Below are positions 1 through 7,810 of a stretch of 18,874 bases of DNA, in pieces; the stretch's first letter is position 1, and each line of letters begins with the position of its first letter. The position numbers and the translations under genes were made by a program. Below the pieces are notes generated by a model that saw only the letters and a list, made by a program, of their open reading frames with translations, was not told the DNA's origin and did not search any database. The DNA is from Legionellales bacterium (GTDB lineage Bacteria; Pseudomonadota; Gammaproteobacteria; Berkiellales; Berkiellaceae), in contig JAHFQF010000017.1 in the NCBI GenBank assembly GCA_023266435.1, forward strand, positions 747 to 19,620, read 5' to 3'.

Positions 1-689
1 CAGATGATAATGCCATAGTAGGTGGTATTGCACGCTTGGCAGGCATGCCTGTCATGGTCATTGGTCAACAAAAAGGTCGTGATACTAAGGAAAAAGTGGC
101 GCGTAATTTTGGGATGGTGCATCCAGAGGGCTATCGCCAGGCCAAACGCTTGATGCTCTTGGCTGAAAAATTCAAGTTGCCCTTGATCACGCTCATTGAT
201 ACCCCAGGCGCTTATCCTGGTGTTGGTGCTGAAGCACGTGGGCAAAGTGAGGCCATCGCGACCAATTTATTTACCATGGCACAATTAAAAACGCCGATCA
301 TTTGTGTCGTTATTGGTGAAGGCTGCTCTGGCGGTGCGCTGGGTCTGGGTGTAGGTGATAAAGTCCTCATGTTGCAATACAGCTATTATGCTACCATCTC
401 TCCTGAAGGCTGTGCTTCCATCTTATGGAAAAGCGCTGAAAAAGCGTCAGAAGCTGCAGAAATCATGGGTATTACAGCAGAAAGACTGAAGTACTTAGGG
501 TTAATTGATGGCATCATTCCTGAGCCCTTAGGTGGTGCGCACCGTGATGTAGAGACTATTGCAAAAACCTTACAAACCACGTTGATTGAGACTTTAAAAA
601 CCTTAAAACAACAACCCACTGATTTGCTATTAGAAACACGTTATAGACGACTCATGTCTTTGGGCATCAATGACGACAGTTACCTCTGA
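1..689 (+). CDS. accA: Acetyl-CoA carboxylase carboxyltransferase subunit alpha (3' part)
   Basis: Carboxyltransferase alpha subunit of acetyl-CoA carboxylase. With AccD it moves the carboxyl group from carboxybiotin on AccB to acetyl-CoA, the first committed step of fatty acid synthesis in the cytoplasm. The 5' end lies outside the window; the frame is open from base 3, reading DDNAIVGGIARL. Crotonase-fold signatures typical of AccA are clear: RNFGMVHPEGYRQA, DTPGAYPGVGAEARGQSEAI, IGEGCSGGALGLGVGDKV, SPEGCASILWKSAEKA and the near C-terminal IPEPLGGAHRD. The end (RYRRLMSLG) matches the usual AccA C-terminus, so the gene is intact at this side. The stop overlaps the tilS start by 20 nt, suggesting co-transcription and translational coupling. 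Identification is by recognised family motifs. Confidence 0.97.
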   Translation, partial: DDNAIVGGIARLAGMPVMVIGQQKGRDTKEKVARNFGMVHPEGYRQAKRLMLLAEKFKLPLITLIDTPGAYPGVGAEARGQSEAIATNLFTMAQLKTPIICVVIGEGCSGGALGLGVGDKVLMLQYSYYATISPEGCASILWKSAEKASEAAEIMGITAERLKYLGLIDGIIPEPLGGAHRDVETIAKTLQTTLIETLKTLKQQPTDLLLETRYRRLMSLGINDDSYL

Positions 690-1653
690 AGTTCTAGCAC
701 AACTGAACCAATGGATTCAAGATAGGCAGCCACCTGTACATTGGGTGATTGCCTTAAGCGGAGGCATGGATTCCGTTGTTTTATTACACGCTGTACAACA
801 ACTGCCGAAACCACACCCCTACCACAGCCTAAAGGCAATCCACGTAAATCATCACATACAACCAGAAGCAGATGCTTGGGCTGCGCACTGTCTTGCGCTC
901 TGCCAATCCTTGAACATACCCTGCCTGGTTGAACACGTACAAGCAGCAGATCACGGTGATCAGAGCCCTGAGGATTACGCACGTGACTGCCGTTATGCGG
1001 CCTTGGCCAAACACATTGGCCCCGAGCACTGCTTACTGACAGCCCATCATCAACGCGATCAAGCGGAAACGTGGATCATACAGGCGATGCGCGGAGCAGG
1101 GCTCAAAGGATTGTCGGCTATGCCAGCCATAAAGCCCTTTTCAAAAGGGTACTTAGGCAGGCCCTTATTGGCGGTATCGCATGAGCAAATGACCGAATAC
1201 GCTCTGCAGTATCAGCTGGATTGGGTGACTGATCCCAGCAATGCTAACCCCCAATACACGCGCAACTTTGTGCGTCATCAAGTACTCCCTACATTAAGAC
1301 AACGTAATGCAGGCATTGAAAAAGCCTTTGCGCGAGTAGCGCAGCATTGCGCTACCAGTCAAGTCTTGCTTGACGAGTTGGCTTGTATTGATCGCCTACA
1401 AGCAGAGCTGCCAACGGGTGAATTACGCACGGAGTATTTAAAAACCTTAAGCACTGAGCGGCAAGCCAATTGTGTGCGTCATTGGCTATCTGAAAAGCAA
1501 GTGATCTTGCCTCCCACCATTCGACTCATGACGTTTTTAAAGCAAGTACAAACAGCAGCCAATGATCGTAAACCACAATTACGGTGGGGAGAGTACTGTG
1601 TTACTGCGCAAAAGCGAAAGCTCACTTTTTATAATTCCAGCCAAGTGCAGTAA
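670..1653 (+). CDS. tilS: tRNA(Ile)-lysidine synthase, short form
   Basis: Converts cytidine 34 of the CAU-anticodon tRNA-Ile to lysidine using ATP and lysine, changing decoding from AUG to AUA; essential in most bacteria. The N-type ATP pyrophosphatase P-loop SGGMDS is at residues 30-35. Other family motifs are HVNHH, HHQRDQAET (126-134), GLKGLSAM and DPSNANPQYTRNFVRHQVLP. The protein is 327 residues, against about 430 in E. coli: the catalytic domain and a TilS substrate-binding region are present, but the C-terminal TilS_C domain is missing. The sequence after the stop is AT-rich and shows no continuation in another frame, so this appears to be a genuine short form rather than a frameshift. 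Short TilS proteins are known, for example in Aquifex. The start ATG lies inside accA; an internal methionine start is possible but would move close to the P-loop. Confidence 0.94.
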   Translation: MTTVTSEVLAQLNQWIQDRQPPVHWVIALSGGMDSVVLLHAVQQLPKPHPYHSLKAIHVNHHIQPEADAWAAHCLALCQSLNIPCLVEHVQAADHGDQSPEDYARDCRYAALAKHIGPEHCLLTAHHQRDQAETWIIQAMRGAGLKGLSAMPAIKPFSKGYLGRPLLAVSHEQMTEYALQYQLDWVTDPSNANPQYTRNFVRHQVLPTLRQRNAGIEKAFARVAQHCATSQVLLDELACIDRLQAELPTGELRTEYLKTLSTERQANCVRHWLSEKQVILPPTIRLMTFLKQVQTAANDRKPQLRWGEYCVTAQKRKLTFYNSSQVQ

Positions 1654-1778
1654 GACACACCGATTGTTCTCTGAATAACTAATATTTGTTTATTTATGTT
1701 ATTAAAATACCTTTTTTAGTGTAAACTGTCGCGTCTATTTTAGTAGTTTTGCTTTAATAATTTTCAGAAGGTTTACTT
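1654..1778 (+). promoter_or_regulatory. AT-rich leader and probable promoter of the ankyrin gene
   Basis: This 125-bp gap is much more AT-rich than the flanking genes, as expected for a promoter. A weak sigma70-like pair is TTATTA (1699-1704), 17 bp, TAAACT (1722-1727); a second -10-like TATTTT lies near 1736-1741. AGAAGG just before TTTACTTATG is a good ribosome binding site for the ATG at 1779. TTTAATAATT close to the start loosely resembles the PmrA direct-repeat half-site described for Legionella and Coxiella effector genes, but only one imperfect copy is seen in an AT-rich background. No terminator for tilS is visible. Confidence 0.35.
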
Positions 1779-4700
1779 ATGTCAGCTGTTTATATGCCCA
1801 CACCTCCCGAAGGCGCAGAAACTTTTGAGGTCTTAGCAGGAGTTCAATTGCCTGTAGTATGGTTTCAGCGCGCAAAAGCGTATGTGTCTGGCCGTGAAGT
1901 GACAGCATTTCAGTGTTTGACAGCACTGGCTCGTTCTCATGACATCGCTGCGATGCAAGCCTATCTGCAGCAAGGGGGGAGCATCAATGTTAGCGCTCAT
2001 GATGGCAACGATACCTTAGTCAGTCATGCGCTGACGTATGGCCGCTCTTTGAGTATGATTGAGTTTCTTTTAAAACAACCTGATTTAAACTTGGAAAATA
2101 GAGGTTCCCTCAATGAAACGCTAATATTTGCCGCGTTACGTAGGAAAAACACTTGGGATCAAGGAGTGACTAGCAGAGAAAAAGCTGCTGAAAAACTCAA
2201 AATACTGGAGTTGGTTTTAAATAAAAACCCTGATTTGAGTGTTCAGAATGTTAACGGTGATACAGCTTTGATGTTTGCTGCTAAAGAAAATCAAGAGATG
2301 CTTGAGGTACTATTGGCACACAATCCACCCTTATTTACTCAAAATAATGCGGGTGATTCGGCTTATACTTATGCGTTGCGGGCTGGTGTTGTAAAAAGAG
2401 TGTTCACACTTTTATCGCGTATTAATGCACCCGATCAGCAGCAGCTGAATGCCCGTGATAAAAACGGTCATTCTTTTTTATACACTGCCACTTTTCATTT
2501 AAACGCTGGAGTAGTGCGAGCCATTTTAGAGACTTATAAACGTTTTGGTATCCAGCCTTCACCTATACATTTTTGTGAAGCGTGGATGGGCCTGCCCCCT
2601 ATTGATCACACACACAGTGCACAAAAAATAGCCTCTCACATCGCAGAAAGCATTAAAGTTGCTGAATTACTGTTTGCGGCAGGAGCAAGCATGAATGATG
2701 TTCATGCAATCCAGCGAATCAATCCTTTGATTGCAGTCCTGGAAAAATATAATTGGGACATGGCGTTATTTTTACTCAATTATCAAAACCACGCGCAACC
2801 TGCAATTGACTATGAATTAGTGAGCGCGCGAAATTGGAATGCTTTATGTTATTTGGTGTGTGCCGTCAAAGAAATGCCGCCAGAGCTTTTTCAAGATCAA
2901 CGGGCTAAAATGAGCGCAATTTATGCTCTCATCATTGCGCGCATGTCCCCAGGGGCGCTGGCTTATACCGCTCTGCAAATGCAAATTCCTGTTGAACGAC
3001 TCCAGACACAAGATATCAGCACCTTAAGATTACCTCCTCCACTGCCAGTGGCCCAAGCAATCCCTTTGCAAGCGCCAGGTGCGGCGGCGCAGGCGCTTGA
3101 GGGTGCATTAAGAATTGATCTGCAGAGCACACATAGACGGGAGGTGCATTTTACTACCACCCAGTGTGCGCTTGTCTTGCATGCACGTCATGCGGAGAGT
3201 TTGAAGCGTGAGCAATATGTTGAAATATCAGGAAGCCTGCTGCGTCATTATGCTGGTCCAGGTTGGCTAGATCTGACAAAAAGAAGAGCCTATTTTCAGA
3301 ATCTATCCTCGACAGTAAAGCAGCCTATTCCAGGAGATGAATTAGGAACCTTAAAAGCTCGGCTGACTGAAAAATTAAAGTGGATTATGAAAAAAAATCA
3401 GCAGTATCAAGCATTAAAAAATCACTGTATAACTGCTGCGCTTGTTGAGGGGATGTCTGCAGCTGATCACGAGCGCGCTACTCTGCAACTATGCCAGAAT
3501 TTTGCTACACAATTTTGCAATACAGATTGGGCATCGCATAGCCTTTCAGCTTTTCTTAAGCTGCTATTGACGGATACTCCTTATGCGAACTGGACAGATC
3601 CGGGCTCAAATAGGACTGTTGCTCAAGTATTGATATTGCTTTGGAGTGCTATGGACGATCCGCGTTATGCTTTAACGGTGGCGCAGAAAGGTGATCTGAT
3701 GGTGCAAATAGGATTGGCGCTATTTGATGCGCTTCATGAAAATGGTGTTGGTCACCCCAGTTGTGCACCTGGTACATTTAATGCACTGATGGATGTTGCC
3801 GCCAGATCAGGATACATTCCTGGATTATATGTGCTATCGAATGCTGCGGAAGGTGCTGCCATAAAACAGCAGCTCACACAAAAACTATCCATGAATGCAC
3901 AGTTTGAGATGTTGCATGCGGAACAAAGAATGACTTGGTTTGAATCTCCAGAAGCTTATGAAGCCGCAAAGCAACAATGTATTAAAGAGCAAGAAATCTT
4001 TAAGCAATTCGGAGAAAATGAGCGGTTTAAATTTTTTACTGAAGCAGAGTTGGCTGCCTTTGAACAAGCGTTGGTGCTGAGTTGGGAAGAGTGGACGATG
4101 CAGCAAGCGGAGAAACGACCTACTCTGGAAGAAATTGCCATTTCTAAGTTAAAGGGTATGAGCGAGTCACAGAGAGTTGTGTATTTAGTCAATAAACGTA
4201 AATTCACTGAGGAGGAGGGGGCTGCGTCTGATCCGTTGGCGGCTGCTATGTCGATGGAAGAGCCTGATGACATGCGGATAGACGAAGTCGTGATGAATCC
4301 TGCCTCGGTATCAGCTAGCCTTGAACCACCAAGGAAACGCAGAGCAGGTAAAGTTCGCGCCGTTGCATGCGATGGGGGAGAGGGACTAGCAGAGACAGAG
4401 GAAGAGCAAGAGGAGGCGTTTATTACTCCTTCAGAGAGGTATGCAGCAGAGGATAAAGGGAAAGGTAAAAGGAAGGTAGACGAGAAGCTGGATGATTTAG
4501 AACGATTAATGGAGCAGATTGTAGCGGAGCATCCAGTATTAGCCACTCCACACTTTGATCTGCGTATTATTCAACGGCAATTTGGTCTTCCCGAGCAATC
4601 TTATACACTGGTGGATTACTCGAGTCAGCTCATCGTGATTCGAAACAACCCGGCAGATTGGGTGAATAGCCACTGGAATCAGTATTATATGACTTTGACC

Positions 4701-4931
4701 CAAGAGGCATTGAGGCAATTGTTGAGCCAGATGATGTGTGAGTCAACTGGGGATCGAAACGCTGATTTAAAACTTTATGCTGAAAGAGATTTGGAGCGTC
4801 TTTTAGTACAATGTCAGTTAAACCGTGAAGAGGGGCCTGGTAAAATTATTCATGATGATTATCAAGTCTGGTTAGAGCATTTAGACTTGGCGCTTGAAGC
4901 GCCTGGGGTTGGTTTGGCGCCTGCTTTCTAA
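1779..4931 (+). CDS. Large ankyrin-repeat protein with basic NLS-like motifs, function unknown
   Basis: A 1050-residue protein I do not recognise as a named family. The N-terminal third carries degenerate ankyrin repeats, about residues 43-262, with a further repeat-like segment at 285-340. Best preserved are NVNGDTALMFAAKENQEMLEVLLAHNP (about 158-184, motif GDTALMFAA) and DKNGHSFLYTATFH. The middle (about 340-840) looks helical and has no motif I can name. Residues 849-858 read EPPRKRRAGK and 892-900 DKGKGKRKV; these basic clusters, resembling nuclear localisation signals, flank an acidic stretch (ETEEEQEEA). No signal peptide or membrane segment is evident, so an unmodified cytoplasmic product or type IV (Dot/Icm) substrate is possible; the latter is inference. 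It sits between tilS and pyrG, inside an otherwise housekeeping block, with its own AT-rich leader. The start is supported by AGAAGG eight bases upstream of ATG. Confidence 0.85.
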   Translation: MSAVYMPTPPEGAETFEVLAGVQLPVVWFQRAKAYVSGREVTAFQCLTALARSHDIAAMQAYLQQGGSINVSAHDGNDTLVSHALTYGRSLSMIEFLLKQPDLNLENRGSLNETLIFAALRRKNTWDQGVTSREKAAEKLKILELVLNKNPDLSVQNVNGDTALMFAAKENQEMLEVLLAHNPPLFTQNNAGDSAYTYALRAGVVKRVFTLLSRINAPDQQQLNARDKNGHSFLYTATFHLNAGVVRAILETYKRFGIQPSPIHFCEAWMGLPPIDHTHSAQKIASHIAESIKVAELLFAAGASMNDVHAIQRINPLIAVLEKYNWDMALFLLNYQNHAQPAIDYELVSARNWNALCYLVCAVKEMPPELFQDQRAKMSAIYALIIARMSPGALAYTALQMQIPVERLQTQDISTLRLPPPLPVAQAIPLQAPGAAAQALEGALRIDLQSTHRREVHFTTTQCALVLHARHAESLKREQYVEISGSLLRHYAGPGWLDLTKRRAYFQNLSSTVKQPIPGDELGTLKARLTEKLKWIMKKNQQYQALKNHCITAALVEGMSAADHERATLQLCQNFATQFCNTDWASHSLSAFLKLLLTDTPYANWTDPGSNRTVAQVLILLWSAMDDPRYALTVAQKGDLMVQIGLALFDALHENGVGHPSCAPGTFNALMDVAARSGYIPGLYVLSNAAEGAAIKQQLTQKLSMNAQFEMLHAEQRMTWFESPEAYEAAKQQCIKEQEIFKQFGENERFKFFTEAELAAFEQALVLSWEEWTMQQAEKRPTLEEIAISKLKGMSESQRVVYLVNKRKFTEEEGAASDPLAAAMSMEEPDDMRIDEVVMNPASVSASLEPPRKRRAGKVRAVACDGGEGLAETEEEQEEAFITPSERYAAEDKGKGKRKVDEKLDDLERLMEQIVAEHPVLATPHFDLRIIQRQFGLPEQSYTLVDYSSQLIVIRNNPADWVNSHWNQYYMTLTQEALRQLLSQMMCESTGDRNADLKLYAERDLERLLVQCQLNREEGPGKIIHDDYQVWLEHLDLALEAPGVGLAPAF

Positions 4932-5193
4932 TCAGCCAGCGGGTCGGCATAGAGTAGAGCAGGGATGCCTACTTTTATTCGAGAGAAGCGTTCAAGTGAT
5001 GTCCTGCAATGTCCCTCTACCTTACTGGGGGTATTTGAATACTTACAATTCGATTCACCCTTGAAAGTCATTTGGCTGATTATTTATGGGTGGTGGTTAC
5101 TTCTCACAAAAGATAGAGGTGTTGTCCTAGCTGATTTGTGGTATTATTTTCATCCCATGGGCGATGTATTTTGCAATGGGAACCTTTAAATCC
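4932..5193 (+). promoter_or_regulatory. Gene-free gap upstream of pyrG with a candidate promoter
   Basis: About 260 bp without a convincing gene. A 74-codon reading frame at 4965-5189 overlaps the pyrG start and shows no family feature, so it is not annotated. The best sigma70-like pair is TTGTCC (5122-5127), a 17-bp spacer and TATTTT (5145-5150), placing a start about 35 nt before the pyrG ATG at 5194. A small GC-rich inverted repeat, GGCGCTTGAAGCGCC, lies inside the end of the ankyrin gene (about 4889-4903) but lacks a T-tract, so it is not called a terminator. Confidence 0.3.
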
Positions 5194-6849
5194 ATGACTA
5201 AATTTATCTTTGTAACTGGCGGTGTTGTTTCCTCTTTGGGTAAAGGCATTGCAGCAGCTTCTTTGGGCGCTATTTTGGCTTCTCGTGGGTTCAAAGTGAC
5301 CATGATGAAACTTGATCCTTACATTAATACCGATCCTGGCACCATGAGTCCTTTTCAACACGGCGAAGTGTTTGTTACCGATGATGGCGCAGAAACCGAC
5401 TTGGATTTAGGGCACTATGAGCGTTTCCTAGATACCACCATGAGTCGAGCCAGTAATTTTACTTCGGGTCAAATTTACGCGGATGTGATTCAACGAGAGC
5501 GTCGCGGAGATTATCTGGGTGCGACAGTTCAAGTCATCCCACACATTACTGATGCAATCAAAGCAAGAATCATCGACGCTGCTAAAGACAGCGACATCGC
5601 GATTGTAGAGATTGGTGGAACTATTGGCGACATCGAATCCTTACCTTTTTTAGAAGCCATTCGACAAATGGCGGTGACTTTAGGTCGTACGCATACCTTG
5701 TTCGTACATCTCACCTTGGTGCCGTATTTACCAGCAGCCGGTGAAATGAAGACCAAACCAACACAGCATTCTGTCAAAGAATTACGCTCTATTGGCATAC
5801 AGCCTGATATTTTGATTTGTCGCTGTAGCCAAGAGTTATCAGCAAGTAATCGTCATAAAATTGCCTTGTTTAGCAGCATCGAAGAAAGAGCCGTCTTTAC
5901 TTCGCAAGACTTACCTTCAATTTATGAAATCCCCTTACATTTGCATGAGCAAGGGCTAGACGACATCGTGCTGGAAAAATTACACTTGCAAGGTAAGCCA
6001 GCTGATTTAAGTGACTGGAAAAACGTGATGCATAAACTGCATCATACAACCAGCGAGGTCAACATCGGCTTAATTGGTAAGTATGTTAATCTGGTTGATG
6101 CCTATAAATCTTTAAACGAAGCCTTAATTCACGCAGGAATTCACTCTCAAAATAAAGTGAATATTCATTTCATTGAGTCTGAAGACATTGAATCCAAAGG
6201 CGTTGGCTTGTTAAAGCATTTAGATGCAATCTTAGTACCCGGTGGCTTTGGTGGGCGTGGCGTGGAAGGCAAAATCCAAGCTGCAAAATACGCTCGAGAA
6301 AATAACGTGCCTTATTTAGGTATTTGTCTGGGGATGCAGATCGCTTTGATTGAGTTTGCTCGACATGTGGTGGGGCTCAAAGAAGCCAATAGCACAGAGT
6401 TTGACTCCAATACGCCAGAGCCAGTAGTGGCGCTCATTACTGAGTGGCTAGATGAGGCAGGGCAAAAGCAAGTACGTAATGCAACCTCTCAAATGGGCGG
6501 CACGATGCGAGTCGGTAGCCAAGCTTGCCAATTGGTTGCTGGCACAAAAGCGATGGCCTGTTATCAACAGCCTGTGATTCATGAGCGCCATCGTCATCGT
6601 TATGAGGTCAACAATCAATGGATTCAAAAGCTGATTGATAAAGGATTACTGGTATCGGGTCGCTCAAAAGACGGATTATTAGTAGAAATGATAGAGTTGC
6701 CTGATCATCCTTGGTTTGTAGCTTGTCAGTTTCACCCTGAATTCAAATCCTCACCACGTCATGCACATCCTTTGTTCTATCAATTTGTGAAGGCGGCGCA
6801 ACAATACCATCAGGTTAAAAAAAAAGTAGTTAGCATGTACTCGGAGTGA
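5194..6849 (+). CDS. pyrG: CTP synthase
   Basis: Makes CTP from UTP, ATP and glutamine; cytoplasmic, last step of de novo pyrimidine nucleotide synthesis. The N-terminal synthetase domain opens with MTKFIFVTGGVVSSLGKG and carries MKLDPYINTDPGTMSP, HGEVFVTDDGAETDLDLGHYER, VEIGGTIGDIES and KTKPTQHSVKEL. The C-terminal class I glutamine amidotransferase domain has the nucleophile Cys378 in GICLGMQ and His514/Glu516 in FHPEF, giving a complete catalytic triad. The length (551 residues) matches the family. The start was set at ATG 5194 because the protein then begins exactly like other PyrG proteins; the upstream in-frame ATG at 5164 would add ten unlikely residues. GGGAA about ten bases before the chosen start is a modest ribosome binding site. 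The stop is five bases before the kdsA ATG, consistent with an operon. Confidence 0.98.
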   Translation: MTKFIFVTGGVVSSLGKGIAAASLGAILASRGFKVTMMKLDPYINTDPGTMSPFQHGEVFVTDDGAETDLDLGHYERFLDTTMSRASNFTSGQIYADVIQRERRGDYLGATVQVIPHITDAIKARIIDAAKDSDIAIVEIGGTIGDIESLPFLEAIRQMAVTLGRTHTLFVHLTLVPYLPAAGEMKTKPTQHSVKELRSIGIQPDILICRCSQELSASNRHKIALFSSIEERAVFTSQDLPSIYEIPLHLHEQGLDDIVLEKLHLQGKPADLSDWKNVMHKLHHTTSEVNIGLIGKYVNLVDAYKSLNEALIHAGIHSQNKVNIHFIESEDIESKGVGLLKHLDAILVPGGFGGRGVEGKIQAAKYARENNVPYLGICLGMQIALIEFARHVVGLKEANSTEFDSNTPEPVVALITEWLDEAGQKQVRNATSQMGGTMRVGSQACQLVAGTKAMACYQQPVIHERHRHRYEVNNQWIQKLIDKGLLVSGRSKDGLLVEMIELPDHPWFVACQFHPEFKSSPRHAHPLFYQFVKAAQQYHQVKKKVVSMYSE

Positions 6850-6854
6850 AATGG

Positions 6855-7709
6855 ATGAAGTTATTTGATTTTGAAATAGGTTATCGTCAGCCCTTTTTTT
6901 TGATTGCAGGGCCTTGTGTCGTTGAAAGTGAAGGTTTGGCTTTAGAAACGGCGGGGTACTTGAAGGAGTTAACTACTAAACTCGGTATCCCTTTTGTGTA
7001 CAAGTCTTCTTTTGATAAAGCAAATCGCTCATCCGCTGAGAGTTATCGAGGGCTAGGTATAGAGAAAGGCTTGGCCATTTTGCAAAAAGTGAAAGAGACT
7101 TTTGGTATCCCTGTGATTACCGACGTACATGAAGATACCCCTTTTGCAGAAGTCGCCAGTGTAGTCGATATGTTGCAAACACCTGCATTTTTATGTCGAC
7201 AAACCAATTTCATCCAAAATGTAGCGCGTACTGGCTTACCTGTGAACATTAAAAAAGGACAATTCTTGAGTCCTTATGAAATGGAACAAGTGACCAAAAA
7301 AGCGAAAGCAGTGGGTAATGAGCGCATTCTGGTCTGTGAGCGAGGATTTAGTTTTGGCTATCAAAATCTCGTTGCAGACATGCGTTCTTTAAAGATTTTA
7401 CGGGATACAAATTGCCCAGTCGTGTTTGATGCAACTCACTCGGTACAGCTACCAGGGAGTGGCGGAACACAGTCTGGCGGACAGCGCGAATTTGTGCCTG
7501 TGTTAGCGCGCGCGGCTATCGCCAGCGGCATAGCTGGACTCTTTATGGAAACGCATCCGCATCCTAATGAAGCATTATCAGACGGACCAAACTCTTGGCC
7601 GATGTACCAGCTGGAGTCTTTATTAGCGACGCTCAAAGCATTGGATGAGGTTGTGAAAAAAGCAGATTGGCCTGAAGAAACCGTAGAAAAATTCGGGGAA
7701 CTGAAGTAA
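6855..7709 (+). CDS. kdsA: 3-deoxy-8-phosphooctulonate (KDO-8-P) synthase, metal-dependent type
   Basis: Condenses phosphoenolpyruvate with arabinose 5-phosphate to KDO 8-phosphate, precursor of the LPS inner core; this implies a Gram-negative envelope. Motifs are IAGPCVVES, FVYKSSFDKANRSS, ITDVHE, FLCRQT, VNIKKGQF, FDATHSVQLPG and METHPHPNEALSDG. Numbered from the chosen start, Cys21, His195, Glu232 and Asp243 correspond to the four metal ligands known for the Aquifex-type, metal-dependent enzyme; E. coli KdsA has Asn in place of the Cys. An in-frame GTG at 6846 lies within the GGAG ribosome binding site (6843-6846), so ATG 6855, eight bases after it, is preferred. The reading frame follows pyrG by five bases and is probably co-transcribed with it. 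Confidence 0.96.
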   Translation: MKLFDFEIGYRQPFFLIAGPCVVESEGLALETAGYLKELTTKLGIPFVYKSSFDKANRSSAESYRGLGIEKGLAILQKVKETFGIPVITDVHEDTPFAEVASVVDMLQTPAFLCRQTNFIQNVARTGLPVNIKKGQFLSPYEMEQVTKKAKAVGNERILVCERGFSFGYQNLVADMRSLKILRDTNCPVVFDATHSVQLPGSGGTQSGGQREFVPVLARAAIASGIAGLFMETHPHPNEALSDGPNSWPMYQLESLLATLKALDEVVKKADWPEETVEKFGELK

Positions 7710-7780
7710 CCCAGTCTGAAGAAAATACAGCCAGGCGAGGGGACTTTGTTTTGAGACCATTTAGGAAAAATTGACCAAAT

Positions 7781-7786
7781 TATAGT
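7781..7786 (+). promoter_or_regulatory. eno: Candidate -10 element upstream of eno
   Basis: TATAGT, differing from the sigma70 consensus TATAAT at one position, lies 25 bp before the eno start in the 101-bp kdsA-eno gap. No good -35 box is found at the right distance (CATTTA at 17 bp), so this is only a weak candidate and eno may simply be read through from pyrG-kdsA. TTGGAG at about 7795-7800 is the likely eno ribosome binding site. Confidence 0.25.
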
Positions 7787-7810
7787 CAGAGCAATTGGAG
7801 TGTAGTAAAC

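Noticed and set aside
1752..1763. Possible PmrA-binding half-site (TTTAATAATT) before the ankyrin gene
   Set aside because: Only one imperfect copy in very AT-rich DNA; true sites are tandem, so it is mentioned in the leader entry but not claimed.
3956..4546. 196-codon minus-strand frame opposite the ankyrin gene
   Set aside because: Ser-rich, low-complexity translation that mirrors the Glu/Arg-rich coding strand; a shadow frame.
4889..4903. GGCGCTTGAAGCGCC inverted repeat near the ankyrin gene stop
   Set aside because: It lies inside the coding sequence and has no T-tract, so a terminator call is not justified.
4965..5189. 74-codon reading frame between the ankyrin gene and pyrG, with a hydrophobic Trp-rich stretch
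   Set aside because: It overlaps the pyrG start and the candidate pyrG promoter, and has no family signal; most likely fortuitous.
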